64,000 bases of DNA from Leucobacter sp. OH1287 (GTDB lineage: Bacteria > Actinomycetota > Actinomycetes > Actinomycetales > Microbacteriaceae), in NCBI RefSeq assembly GCF_003859945.1, contig NZ_RQYM01000001.1:177874-241873 (forward strand), in the 5' to 3' direction. Position numbers and translations under genes: made by a program. A model generated the notes under the pieces. It had not been told where the DNA came from and searched no databases. It saw nothing but the letters and a program-made list of their open reading frames with translations. This document shows, one piece after another, positions 49,020 to 58,488 of this stretch (its first letter is position 1; every line of letters starts with the position of its first letter).

Positions 49020-51514
49020 GCGACAACACCGAAAACAGTGTCGACCCGCAGGGGTGTGATGGGGCTGAGGCTTTAGAGCTGACCGAAGCGAGCGAAGCAG
49101 TTGAACTGAGCGAGACAGCCGAGGCAGCTGAGGCGCGCGAGGCGGTCGACTTCTTTGAGTCGCAGCTGAGCTACCGGCTCGATGGTTTCCAACGCCTCAG
49201 CTGTGAAAAACTTGCCGCCGGCTCAAGCGTCCTGGTTGCGGCACCAACCGGATCCGGTAAAACAACCGTCGCGGAGTTCGCAGTCTGGCTCGCCCGCCGC
49301 GAAAGCGACACCCGCGTCTTCTACACGGCCCCGATTAAAGCCCTGTCAAACCAGAAATACAGCGAACTTGCGGCGGTTTACGGCGACGACCAGGTGGGTC
49401 TTTTAACCGGTGACGTTAACATCAACCAGTCCGCACCGATTCTGGTTATGACAACCGAGGTGCTGCGCAATATGATCTATGCGGATCCGGAGCGGCTCGC
49501 CGATCTCAGCTGCGTTGTGCTTGACGAGGTGCATTTCCTGGGGGATCCACACCGCGGCGCTGTCTGGGAGGAGATTATTCTGCACCTTCCCGGCCACGTC
49601 AGACTGGTTGGGCTGAGCGCAACCGTCTCCAACGCGGAGGAGCTTGGCGACTGGCTGCACTCGGTGCGGGGTGACACCGAGGTGATTATTAGCGAGAGCA
49701 GGCCGGTGCCGCTCTACCAGCACGTACTAACCGCCAGGTCGCTCTTGCCGCTGAAGCGCAAGGGCAAACTGAACAGCGAGATTTTGCGGCTGAAGAGCAG
49801 CGGGCGTGATCTGGGCGTCGGGCAGGATCGCGGCCGGGGCGGCCGGGGCAGCTGGGACGACAACGAAGGTCGGGGACACCGGGGTGGCCGTCGAGATCGG
49901 GGTGGCAGACGTGACAGAGGCCTCGGCGCAGGGGGCGGTCGGGGTCGAGATCGCAGCAATGAGCGTGGGCGTGAGAGCGGATCCCGCCAGGCAGCTGGCG
50001 GCGGCAGGCTGAAGATCTCCCGGCCAGAGATGATCCACGCACTGCGGGGTGCTGACCTGCTGCCCGCGATCGTCTTTATTTTCAGTCGGAACGGCTGCGA
50101 TCAGGCGGTTAGGCAGTGTCTCTGGGAAGGGATTTCGCTGACCACCGAGGAGGAGCGTCAGCAGATTAAACGGCTTGTGACGGCGGCAACCGCTGAGCTT
50201 AGCCGTGAAGAAAAACGGGCACTGCGGCTGCACGAGTGGCAGCGAGCGCTTGAGCGTGGGATAGCGTCACACCACGCAGGCCTTTTACCACTGTGTAAAT
50301 CACTGGTTGAGCAGCTTTTCCAGCAGAAACTGGTGAAGGTTGTGTTTGCGACTGAAACACTCGCTCTCGGCATCAACATGCCGGCGCGCAGCGTTGTGAT
50401 TGAGAAGCTTGAAAAGTTTAACGGCGAGACCAGGGTGCCGCTGACCAGCGGCGAATACACGCAGCTGACCGGGCGTGCGGGCAGGCGAGGCATCGATGAT
50501 GAGGGGCACGCGATTGTGCTTTGGGACGCGAGCATTGACATTAACAACCTCGCCGAGCTCGCCGGTGACCGCTCATACCCGGTGCAGTCGAGTTTTAAAC
50601 CGACCTACAATATGGCGGTTAACCTGCTGTCCAGGCGCAGTGTCAGCCAGGTTGTGACGGTGCTGGAGCGCTCCTTCGCGCAGTTCCAGACCGACCGGTC
50701 GGTTGTGCAGGCGGCCGAGTTTGTACAAAGCGCCGAAAAATCCCTGCAGGGCTACGAGCAGGCGATTGCCCGCGCAACCACCCAGGCGGATAAGAAACGC
50801 TGGATTGATCGGGCAAAGAAACTGCAGCGCAAAACCGCGAGGCTGCGCAGGCGAGTACACCACGAGGTTGGGTCAATCGCCAGACAGTTCAACCGTGTCT
50901 GCGAGATGCTGGTTGAGCTCGGTTACCTGCGGGAGATAACCGTCGATGACAGTGGCGATCTTGTGCCAACCGTGTGGGGCGCGGTTTTGCAGCGGGTTTA
51001 CGGGGAGCGGGCGTTGCTCGCAACCGAGTGTCTCAGGCGCGGTGTCTGGCAGCGATTGAACGCCGAGGAGCTCGCGGTGATGTGCGGGGTTTTAAGCTAT
51101 GAGCCGCGACGGGTCGTTTCCGGCTACTCGCAGGAGCCGCCAACCGAGGACTGGATCGACGCCTACGATAACACGCTGCGCATCTGGGCTGAGCTCGACT
51201 ACGCTGAGGAGCGGTTGCGATTGCAGCGCACCGAGATGCCCGAGTCGATTCTCGGGTGGGTTGTGCGCGACTGGACCAGGTTCCGCCCGCTCGATGAGCT
51301 GCTGCGTGACAGCGGGCTCAGCGCCGGTGACTATATCCGCTGGATGAAACAGACCGTTGACCTGCTCGACCAGCTGATTAACGCGGCGATCACAGCGGCA
51401 AAACACCCCGATCTGAGCGAGGGCGAGGCAGCGAGTTTCCAGAGTTTTGAGCAGATTGCTAGAGAGGCGAAGCGCAGGATCCGCTACGGCATAATCGAGA
51501 ACAGCGGTGTCTAG
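49016..51514 (+). CDS. Ski2/Mtr4-like RNA helicase with RGG insert
   Basis: This is an 832-residue SF2 helicase. Motif I is AAPTGSGKTTVAEF, motif II LDEVHFLGD, motif III LSATVSN, and motif VI QLTGRAGRRGID. The whole is that of actinobacterial HelY/Mtr4-type proteins. Residues about 262-332 form an insert rich in Arg and Gly (repeats such as RGGRR and GRGRD) between the two RecA domains. An insertion like this suggests RNA binding. It lies between tatC and lnt, overlapping both. Confidence 0.9.
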   Translation: MSDNTENSVDPQGCDGAEALELTEASEAVELSETAEAAEAREAVDFFESQLSYRLDGFQRLSCEKLAAGSSVLVAAPTGSGKTTVAEFAVWLARRESDTRVFYTAPIKALSNQKYSELAAVYGDDQVGLLTGDVNINQSAPILVMTTEVLRNMIYADPERLADLSCVVLDEVHFLGDPHRGAVWEEIILHLPGHVRLVGLSATVSNAEELGDWLHSVRGDTEVIISESRPVPLYQHVLTARSLLPLKRKGKLNSEILRLKSSGRDLGVGQDRGRGGRGSWDDNEGRGHRGGRRDRGGRRDRGLGAGGGRGRDRSNERGRESGSRQAAGGGRLKISRPEMIHALRGADLLPAIVFIFSRNGCDQAVRQCLWEGISLTTEEERQQIKRLVTAATAELSREEKRALRLHEWQRALERGIASHHAGLLPLCKSLVEQLFQQKLVKVVFATETLALGINMPARSVVIEKLEKFNGETRVPLTSGEYTQLTGRAGRRGIDDEGHAIVLWDASIDINNLAELAGDRSYPVQSSFKPTYNMAVNLLSRRSVSQVVTVLERSFAQFQTDRSVVQAAEFVQSAEKSLQGYEQAIARATTQADKKRWIDRAKKLQRKTARLRRRVHHEVGSIARQFNRVCEMLVELGYLREITVDDSGDLVPTVWGAVLQRVYGERALLATECLRRGVWQRLNAEELAVMCGVLSYEPRRVVSGYSQEPPTEDWIDAYDNTLRIWAELDYAEERLRLQRTEMPESILGWVVRDWTRFRPLDELLRDSGLSAGDYIRWMKQTVDLLDQLINAAITAAKHPDLSEGEAASFQSFEQIAREAKRRIRYGIIENSGV

Positions 51515-53108
51515 CGTGGCGACAGAGCGGGGTAGAAGCGGGATTTTAACGCGGCTTGGGATGCTCGCGGCGGCAGCGCTGTGCGGGTGGTGTCTTGACC
51601 TGGCGAGCCCCGACACAGCGATCTGGCCGCTCGGCATATTCGCGGCTATGGTCTTTAGTGCGCTGCTGCTCGCCGCCCGGCCGCTGTTTGGTGCGCTGAT
51701 CGGGTTTGTTTTCGCTCTCGCGTTTTGGCTGCCGCACATCAGCTGGCTGACACTCTACCTCGGGCCGGTGCCCTGGCTCGCGTTGGCGTCGGTGATGGTG
51801 CTCTGGGCGACACTGTTCGGCGCGCTTGTGCCGTTTCTGACGCGCGTCACACTGCGCTGCTACCGTTCACGCGGTGCTCGCACCGTTGTTATCACGCTGC
51901 TGCTCGCAGGCAGTTGGGTTCTGCGAGAACTGTTGCAGGCTGCTGTGCCATACGGCGGTTTCAGCTGGGGCAGGTTCGCGGCGACACAGGTTAACTCGCC
52001 GTTTATTGAGGCGGTTTCGTGGTTCGGAATCGCCGGTTTCACCGGTGTTTTCCTCTTCCTGGTGCTGCTCCCGGTGAGCTGGGTCTACCTGGTTTTCGTG
52101 GTGGATCCGCCCCTCACCCGCAGCTTCTTCGCCCCGGCGTGCTCGCTGCTCGGGGTGCTCGCACTCGCGCTGGTGCCGCTCTACACAACCCCGAAAACCG
52201 GTGAAATCACGATCGCTGGCGTGCAGGGAAACAGCAAGTCCGGGATTTTTGATGACCGGGAGAACGGATCCGTTTTCGCCGATCACCTGGCGGCGAGCAA
52301 AACCTTGCTCGAGGGGGAAGAAACAAAGCTTGACCTGATCGTCTGGCCGGAGAACGCCGCCGAGTTCAACATTGACGAGAGCCCGCTGCATCGACAGCGA
52401 CTGGTAAAACTCGCCGAGCAGGCTGACGCGCCGATACTGGTTGGCAGCGTGCTCGCCGACCCGGTTAACGGCAGTGACAAACCCCGATACACTAACTCGG
52501 CGCTGCTGTTTAACACCGACGGTAAAACCCTTGTGCGCTACGACAAAATCAACCCCGTGCCGTTTGCGGAATATATGCCACACCGGGAGTTTTACCGCGC
52601 ACTCGCGCCCGAGCTGGTTGATCTGGTGGCGCTCGACTACAGCCACGGCCAAACCCCCGCCGTTGCCGAGCACCGTGGCACACGGCTCGGAATTGGAATC
52701 TGCTTCGACATAACCTTCGACCGGCACGCTGAGCTTTTGGGAAGCGACAACGCGGAGTTGATTCTGGCGCTGACCAACAACGCCGATTTTGGGAAAACCG
52801 ACGAGAGTGCCCAGCAGCTCGCCCTGACGAAACTGCAGGGGATTGCGCTGGGGCGCTCGGTTGTTAACATCTCAACCGTCGGGATGAGTCAAATTCTGGA
52901 TCCGTCCGGTCACAGCCTGGTTGCGATCCCGGCACATCAGGCGGGAACAATCGTGGCGAGTGTGCCGATCCACTCAGAAAAAACCGCCGCAACCCAGTTC
53001 GGGGCGCTGTTGAGCGCGCTGTGGTGTGCCGCAGTCTGTGCGCCGCTCATCAATTTTCGGTTTTATCAAGTACGCTTTAAGCAACACAACCTGAAGGAGA
53101 AACATTGA
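51507..53108 (+). CDS. lnt: Apolipoprotein N-acyltransferase
   Basis: This 533-residue enzyme adds a third acyl chain to lipoproteins. The N-terminal half has several membrane helices; the C-terminal half is a nitrilase fold with the triad Glu in IVWPENAAEF (about 281), Lys in YDKINPVPFAEYMP (about 346) and Cys in GICFDITFD (about 398). The lipoproteins in this window (37581, 44971) could be substrates. The GTG 51507 start overlaps the helicase stop by 8 bases. Confidence 0.93.
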   Translation: MSSVATERGRSGILTRLGMLAAAALCGWCLDLASPDTAIWPLGIFAAMVFSALLLAARPLFGALIGFVFALAFWLPHISWLTLYLGPVPWLALASVMVLWATLFGALVPFLTRVTLRCYRSRGARTVVITLLLAGSWVLRELLQAAVPYGGFSWGRFAATQVNSPFIEAVSWFGIAGFTGVFLFLVLLPVSWVYLVFVVDPPLTRSFFAPACSLLGVLALALVPLYTTPKTGEITIAGVQGNSKSGIFDDRENGSVFADHLAASKTLLEGEETKLDLIVWPENAAEFNIDESPLHRQRLVKLAEQADAPILVGSVLADPVNGSDKPRYTNSALLFNTDGKTLVRYDKINPVPFAEYMPHREFYRALAPELVDLVALDYSHGQTPAVAEHRGTRLGIGICFDITFDRHAELLGSDNAELILALTNNADFGKTDESAQQLALTKLQGIALGRSVVNISTVGMSQILDPSGHSLVAIPAHQAGTIVASVPIHSEKTAATQFGALLSALWCAAVCAPLINFRFYQVRFKQHNLKEKH

Positions 53109-53866
53109 ATCCACTGGCTGCTCAATCGCTTTCTGGTAAGCGGGCGCTCGTTACCGGATCCTCACGCGGCATCGGCGCTGACACTGTGAAGTATTTCGCT
53201 GAGGCGGGCGCGGACGTTGTAATCAACTACCGCTCAAAAGCACCCCGCGCTGAGAAACTCGCCGAGAGCTTGCGCGAGCTCGGTGTGCGTGCGCTAACCC
53301 TCGGAGCGGACCTCACCGACAAGGATTCTGTGCAGGAGATGGCGGACGCTATCAAAAATGAGTATGGCGGGCTCGACATTCTCGTAATGAACGCATCAGG
53401 CGGTATGGAACGCGGAATGGCGGAGGATTACGCAATACAGCTCAACCGTGACGCACAGGTGAACCTGCTGACAACCATGCTGCCGCTGCTCGGCGAGGGC
53501 TCGCGGGTGGTTTTTGTAACCAGCCACCAGGCACACTTTATTCGCACAACACCGACTATGCCGGAGTATGAGCAGGTTGCGCTGTCAAAGCGCGCCGGTG
53601 AGGATGCGCTGCGTGAACTGATCCCGACCCTTGAGGAGCGGGGGATTGGCTTCACCGTTGTGTCGGGTGACATGATCGAGGGCACTATCACCGCAACCCT
53701 GCTGGAGCGTGCAAACCCGGGCGCGATTGAGTCACGCCGTGAGGGTGCAGGCAAGCTCTACAACGTTGCCGAGTTTGCGGCCGAGGTAGCCCAGGCTGCT
53801 GTGGATCCGGTGCCAGCTGACAACACCAGACTGGTTGGTGACACCTCCGACTTCAACGGTGTTTAA
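53105..53866 (+). CDS. SDR-family protein lacking the usual catalytic tyrosine
   Basis: This is a 253-residue Rossmann-fold protein with the NAD(P) motif TGSSRGIG (residues 17-24), VMNASGGME and the catalytic-region stretch VVFVTSHQAHF. The classical Y-x3-K is not there: the sequence PEYEQVALSKRAGED has V four residues before the Lys, with a Tyr seven before. It may be redox-active by another route or may have lost activity. TTG 53105 has a strong AAGGAGA upstream and overlaps lnt. Confidence 0.85.
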   Translation: MNPLAAQSLSGKRALVTGSSRGIGADTVKYFAEAGADVVINYRSKAPRAEKLAESLRELGVRALTLGADLTDKDSVQEMADAIKNEYGGLDILVMNASGGMERGMAEDYAIQLNRDAQVNLLTTMLPLLGEGSRVVFVTSHQAHFIRTTPTMPEYEQVALSKRAGEDALRELIPTLEERGIGFTVVSGDMIEGTITATLLERANPGAIESRREGAGKLYNVAEFAAEVAQAAVDPVPADNTRLVGDTSDFNGV

Positions 53867-55613
53867 CGAACCGGGTGACAACCCAGTGGCAGCTCCAAGC
53901 GAGTCGTTAGACGCGCGGGTGGATCCGCTGGGCGAGGCGCCGGTTGCTTCACCGGTGGATCCGCGGGCTGAGGCGCTGGTTTATGCGCTGCGGCGGGATC
54001 TGCTCGTCGCCGAATACAGCGAGGAGCGGCTGCTCTCGCTCGTCAGCGAGAGCGCACGCCGCGCCTGCCTGCAGGGTTACACCGCGGCAGCGGCTGCGGA
54101 GCTAAACGCCAGAATCGAGGCGGCGGATAGCGTGGACCCCGCGGACTCGGTAGCGCCCGCTATCGCGAACCCCGCGGACCCGGCAGGGAACGCGAACCTG
54201 TCGGTGCCCGCGGATCCAGCGGCAACCATCGCGCTGCTGTTCTTCGCGGGCGAGCCCGTCTCGGAGGCGAGGCTTGCTGCGGTGTTCAGCCAGCTCGGAG
54301 TTGCCGGGCTGAAAACACTCGGGCTTGTCACCGAGACAGGAAGCGGTTACTTCCGGGCGGCGCTCTCTCTAACCCCGCTGCAAATGCGCGGTAAAACACC
54401 CGGTGAAACCGTTAACACCTGGTTTATTAGCGACCTCGACGATCACCTCCGGCAGAAAGCCGCGAGGCAGGATCACGTGATGGGGATCGGGGGAGCAACC
54501 CGCGCACTGCTAAAGCAACTGCCGAGGGGGAGTTTTGGATCCACAAGCGCAGATAACAGCCCCAGTCAACCCGAACCGTTTACTAGCGCGCTCGACCTCG
54601 GAACCGGCTGCGGTGTAATCGCGGTGCAGCTCGCGCAGTTTAGTGAGTGCGTTGTTGCGACCGACACGTCCGACCGAGCGCTAAAGCTCGCGCGACTGAA
54701 CCTGCGACTGAACGCGATTAGCAGTGTAACCCTGCTGCAGGGTAGCCTGTTCCAGCCGGTGGCAGGGCAGCGGTTCGATCTGATCGCATCCAATCCACCG
54801 TTTGTGATAACCCCGGGCGGCAGCGACTACGAGTACCGGTCGAGCGGTTTCAGTGGCGACGGGCTTGTGCAGCAGCTGCTGACCGGTGTTCCCGAGCATC
54901 TTCGTCCGGGCGGCGAGTTTGTTTCGCTCATCAACTGGGAGGTGCACTGGGGCAGCGACCGTTTTGCGCGGCCAGCGTCCTGGGTTGAGCGCCTTGCTGG
55001 CGTGCACACCTGGCTGATTGCCAGGGAGGTTATGGCGCCGCTCGATTACGCGATGATGTGGGCGCGTGATGGCGGATCCGCCCAGCACAGCAGCGAGTTT
55101 GACACGCGGGTGACCGCCGCGCTGCGTGATTTTCAGGAGCGTAAAACCGTCGCGGTTGTGATGGGTTCGGTGCGGATAATCGCGGCCGAGACGAAGCACT
55201 CGCACAGGGCCGCGACGATCACGGGGCAGCTGGCAGCCGGGGATGTGGGTGACGAGCTGAGCCGGATCCACCGCCTCGCAGTGCAGCTTGAAAATCTTAG
55301 ACTGCAGCAGTTTTTGGGGCACCACTTTATTACCCAGGGGAGTCCGCAAGAGCACAGAAGATACCGGCCAGGTCAAGAATCCCCGAATAAGCTGTGGCTC
55401 AGTGTGGCATCGCCCTTCGCTCAGCAGTTCGAGGTGGATCCGCTGGTCGCCGCCGCGGTCGGTGCGAGCGACGGGGACCTCACCCTCGGACAGATCGCCG
55501 CCGCCCTCGCCGAACTGTTTAGTGTGCCCGCCGCTGAGTGCTACGCCGCGCTGCACACAGAATTTCTGGAGCTGGTGTGGGCGGGTGTTTTGGTGACCGA
55601 GATACAGCAGTAG
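53859..55613 (+). CDS. SAM-dependent methyltransferase, HemK/RlmG-like, with large N-terminal part
   Basis: This 584-residue protein contains a methyltransferase in its middle: AdoMet motif DLGTGCGVIAVQLA and catalytic SNPPFV, as in enzymes that methylate amide or base nitrogens. The N-terminal 190 residues are Ala-rich and resemble the DUF7059-type part seen in actinobacterial homologues. The C-terminal 180 residues are a winged-helix-like region. The start is uncertain: TTG 53835, GTG 53859 (overlapping the SDR stop) or GTG 53886. Target (rRNA, tRNA or protein) unknown. Confidence 0.78.
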   Translation: MFNEPGDNPVAAPSESLDARVDPLGEAPVASPVDPRAEALVYALRRDLLVAEYSEERLLSLVSESARRACLQGYTAAAAAELNARIEAADSVDPADSVAPAIANPADPAGNANLSVPADPAATIALLFFAGEPVSEARLAAVFSQLGVAGLKTLGLVTETGSGYFRAALSLTPLQMRGKTPGETVNTWFISDLDDHLRQKAARQDHVMGIGGATRALLKQLPRGSFGSTSADNSPSQPEPFTSALDLGTGCGVIAVQLAQFSECVVATDTSDRALKLARLNLRLNAISSVTLLQGSLFQPVAGQRFDLIASNPPFVITPGGSDYEYRSSGFSGDGLVQQLLTGVPEHLRPGGEFVSLINWEVHWGSDRFARPASWVERLAGVHTWLIAREVMAPLDYAMMWARDGGSAQHSSEFDTRVTAALRDFQERKTVAVVMGSVRIIAAETKHSHRAATITGQLAAGDVGDELSRIHRLAVQLENLRLQQFLGHHFITQGSPQEHRRYRPGQESPNKLWLSVASPFAQQFEVDPLVAAAVGASDGDLTLGQIAAALAELFSVPAAECYAALHTEFLELVWAGVLVTEIQQ

Positions 55614-55625
55614 AATTAAAGCACT

Positions 55626-56933
55626 ATGCTTAGAGTTGAAGACCTTAGAAACAGCGATTTATCAACCCGGTTGCTGCTTAGCACTGTGCCGCGCGCGAGC
55701 CTTGACACGGCGAAGGCGGTTGAGCTGGTGAAGCCGCTAATCAGCGATGTTGCCGAGCACGGTGAGCAGGCTCTCCGCGCCCAGGCAGCACGGTTTGATG
55801 GTGTGACCGGGCATAATATCCGGGTTTCTGAGGGGGAGATTGAGCGCTCGGTGAGCGAGCTTGCGCCCGCACTGCGTGACGCGCTGCAGCAGATGATCGC
55901 GCGGGTTCGAAGCGGATCCGCCGCGCAGGTGCCCGAGTCGCAAACCACCGAGCTGGCAAACGGTGCGCGGATTGTGCAGCGCTGGCGCCCGGTTAACCGC
56001 GTTGGCCTGTACGTGCCGGGCGGTAAAGCCGTCTACCCGTCGAGCGTTGTGATGAACGCGGTTGCCGCGCAGCAGGCGGGCGTTAAAAGCATCGCGCTGG
56101 CGTCACCTGTGCAGCAGGAGACAGGGAGTGTTCACCCGGTTATTCTCGCGGCCGCCGGTCTGCTCGGAATCACAGAGGTTTACGCGATGGGCGGCGCCGG
56201 AGCAATCGCCGCCTTCGCCCACGGAGTGCCCGAGATTGGGCTGCAATCGGTTGACGTTGTAACCGGTCCCGGCAATATTTTTGTGGCTGCGGCGAAGCGC
56301 GTTGTGAACGGCATCGTCGGCATCGACTCGGAGGCGGGAACAACCGAGATTATGGTGCTTGCAGACGCGGGGGCGGATCCACAGCTGGTCGCCGCCGACC
56401 TGGTCAGCCAGGCCGAGCACGACGAGGCCGCCGCGGCGGTGCTCGTCACCGACAGCGAGCAGCTTGCTGAGGCAGTGCTGGAGAGTGTGCAGCGGATCGC
56501 GGCGGTCACCGAGCACGCGGAGCGCGTTGAAAAAGCGCTCACCGGCCCGCAGTCCGCGATTATCCTGGTGAAAGACACCGATCAGCTGGTTGCGGTCGCA
56601 AACGCCTACGCGGCTGAGCACCTGGAGCTGCAGGTTTCTAACCCCGCCGAGCTGCTGGAGCGGATCGACAACGCCGGCGCCATCTTTGTTGGAGCAAACA
56701 GCCCAGTCAGTCTGGGTGATTACCTCGCCGGCTCAAATCACGTGCTGCCAACCGGCGGTACCGCCCGCTTCGCGTCAGGGCTTGGCGCTTACACATTCCT
56801 GCGGGCACAGCAGGTAATTGAGTACTCGCGTGAGGCGCTTGCGGAGGTTCTGCAGCCGCTTCGGGTTATCGCCGAGGCGGAGGGACTACCGGCGCACGCC
56901 GCCGCCGCTGCCGCCCGATTTGAGGGAGAGTAA
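55626..56933 (+). CDS. hisD: Histidinol dehydrogenase
   Basis: This 435-residue zinc enzyme performs the last two steps of histidine synthesis. It has RFDGVTGHNIRVSEGE, VGLYVPGGKAVYPSSVVMNAVAA, the GPGNIFVAAAKR motif and DSEAGTTEIMVLAD. The metal-binding Gln/His pair lies in VSQAEHDEAA, with AAEHLELQV later. The TAGAAT box 9 bases before the ATG may be its promoter. No other his genes are adjacent. It overlaps nrdR by one base. Confidence 0.96.
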   Translation: MLRVEDLRNSDLSTRLLLSTVPRASLDTAKAVELVKPLISDVAEHGEQALRAQAARFDGVTGHNIRVSEGEIERSVSELAPALRDALQQMIARVRSGSAAQVPESQTTELANGARIVQRWRPVNRVGLYVPGGKAVYPSSVVMNAVAAQQAGVKSIALASPVQQETGSVHPVILAAAGLLGITEVYAMGGAGAIAAFAHGVPEIGLQSVDVVTGPGNIFVAAAKRVVNGIVGIDSEAGTTEIMVLADAGADPQLVAADLVSQAEHDEAAAAVLVTDSEQLAEAVLESVQRIAAVTEHAERVEKALTGPQSAIILVKDTDQLVAVANAYAAEHLELQVSNPAELLERIDNAGAIFVGANSPVSLGDYLAGSNHVLPTGGTARFASGLGAYTFLRAQQVIEYSREALAEVLQPLRVIAEAEGLPAHAAAAAARFEGE

Positions 56934-57433
56934 TGCGCTGCCCATTCTGCAAGAACCCAGACACCCGAGTAATTGACACACGAGCAGCCGACGACGGCCT
57001 GATGATTCGCCGCCGCCGCGAGTGCCCAGAGTGCTCAGGCCGGTTCAGCACAACCGAGACGGCGACCCTGATGATTCAGAAGCGGGGCGGATCCACCGAG
57101 GAGTTTAGCCGCCGGAAGGTTGTTGCCGGAGTTAGCAAGGCCTGCCAGGGTAGACCCGTAACCTCCGATGACATCAATAAACTCGCGCAGGATGTTGAGC
57201 AGAATCTGAGGGCGACCGGTAACTCACAGTTTGACACGCATCAGGTTGGGCTCGCGATTCTGCCGCACCTGCGCGAGCTCGACCAGATCGCCTATCTGCG
57301 GTTTGCGAGCGTCTACCAAAACTTCCAGAACCTTGAGGATTTTGAGCGCGCCATTATTCAGCTGCGCTCAGAGGATCCTGAAACGCAGCTCGTTCAAGAA
57401 ACCGGTGCACCGAGAAAAGGAGAAACCCGCTAA
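56933..57433 (+). CDS. nrdR: Ribonucleotide reductase repressor NrdR
   Basis: This is a 166-residue regulator. The N-terminal zinc ribbon is formed by CPFCKN and CPECSGRF, followed by an ATP-cone domain (IQKRGGSTEEFSRRKVVAGV...). It binds NrdR boxes and represses nrd genes according to ATP/dATP. The ATG follows hisD directly (TAATG). The hisD-nrdR-pyrD order is typical of Microbacteriaceae. Confidence 0.97.
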   Translation: MRCPFCKNPDTRVIDTRAADDGLMIRRRRECPECSGRFSTTETATLMIQKRGGSTEEFSRRKVVAGVSKACQGRPVTSDDINKLAQDVEQNLRATGNSQFDTHQVGLAILPHLRELDQIAYLRFASVYQNFQNLEDFERAIIQLRSEDPETQLVQETGAPRKGETR

Positions 57434-57435
57434 CC

Positions 57436-58482
57436 ATGTCACTCTATCGCTTCTTTTTCAACAGTGTGCTGCGCCGCCTCGACCCGGAGGACGCGCACCG
57501 GCTCGCCGGCTACGTGATTAAGGGGCTGCCGATTGTGGGGCCGGTTGTGCGGGCGGTAACAAAGCCGGATCCGAGCCTGGCCGTGACGGTTTTGGGTAAG
57601 CGGTTTGCTACGCCGTTCGGGCTCGCCGCCGGTTTTGACAAGAACGCGACAGAGATTACGGGGCTCGGGTTGCTCGGTTTCGGGCACGTTGAGGTTGGTA
57701 CGCTGACTAAATACGCCCAGCCGGGCAACGAAAAACCGCGCATGTTCAGGCTTGTTGCCGATCAGGCGCTGATTAACCGGATGGGCTTCAACAACGGCGG
57801 CGCTGCTGCTGCGGTGCCGCGGATCACGCGCGCTAGGCTGCGGAAGAATCGCCCCGTCATCGGTGTAAACATCGGTAAGAGCCGGGTTACGCCGGTTGCT
57901 GACGCGGTTGCCGACTATGTGCACAGCACCCAGCTGTTAGCACCGCTTGCCGACTATATCGCGGTTAACGTTAGCTCCCCAAACACACCGGGTCTGCGCG
58001 GTCTGCAGGAGCTCGACCAGCTGCAACCACTTCTCAGCGCGGTTAAGGAGAACGCCGGAAAAACCCCGGTGCTCGTGAAAATCGCGCCCGATCTTGACAG
58101 TGAACAGATCAGGGGCATTGTTGAACTCGCGGTGAGCCTCGAACTCGACGGCATTATCTGCAACAACACAACCATCTCACGCGAGGGCCTAAAAACTCCG
58201 GTGTCGCGGGTGCAAGAGATCGGGGCGGGTGGACTCTCCGGGGCACCGCTGAAAGAACGCTCACTGGCCGTGCTGCGTGAGGTGCGCGCCGCCGCGCCTG
58301 CTGGGTTTGCGGTTATCTCGGTCGGGGGAGTGAGCAGCGCTGAGGACGTTGTCGCTCGCCTGGATGCTGGCGCCGATCTTGTGCAGGGCTACACCGCGTT
58401 TATCTACCAGGGGACGCTGTGGGCGCACAAAATCAACCGACAGCTGGTGAAGCTCGGCTGGCGGGGGAACACGGCTCGTTAA
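57436..58482 (+). CDS. pyrD: Dihydroorotate dehydrogenase (quinone), class 2
   Basis: This 348-residue membrane-associated enzyme oxidises dihydroorotate in pyrimidine synthesis and passes electrons to quinone. The N-terminal helix is of the class 2 type (DPEDAHRLAGYVIKGLP). It has GLAAGFDKNATE, the active-site Ser region NVSSPNTPGLRGLQ and SVGGVSSAEDVVARLDAGADLVQGYTA. It starts two bases after nrdR. Confidence 0.96.
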   Translation: MSLYRFFFNSVLRRLDPEDAHRLAGYVIKGLPIVGPVVRAVTKPDPSLAVTVLGKRFATPFGLAAGFDKNATEITGLGLLGFGHVEVGTLTKYAQPGNEKPRMFRLVADQALINRMGFNNGGAAAAVPRITRARLRKNRPVIGVNIGKSRVTPVADAVADYVHSTQLLAPLADYIAVNVSSPNTPGLRGLQELDQLQPLLSAVKENAGKTPVLVKIAPDLDSEQIRGIVELAVSLELDGIICNNTTISREGLKTPVSRVQEIGAGGLSGAPLKERSLAVLREVRAAAPAGFAVISVGGVSSAEDVVARLDAGADLVQGYTAFIYQGTLWAHKINRQLVKLGWRGNTAR

Positions 58483-58488
58483 AGCAGA

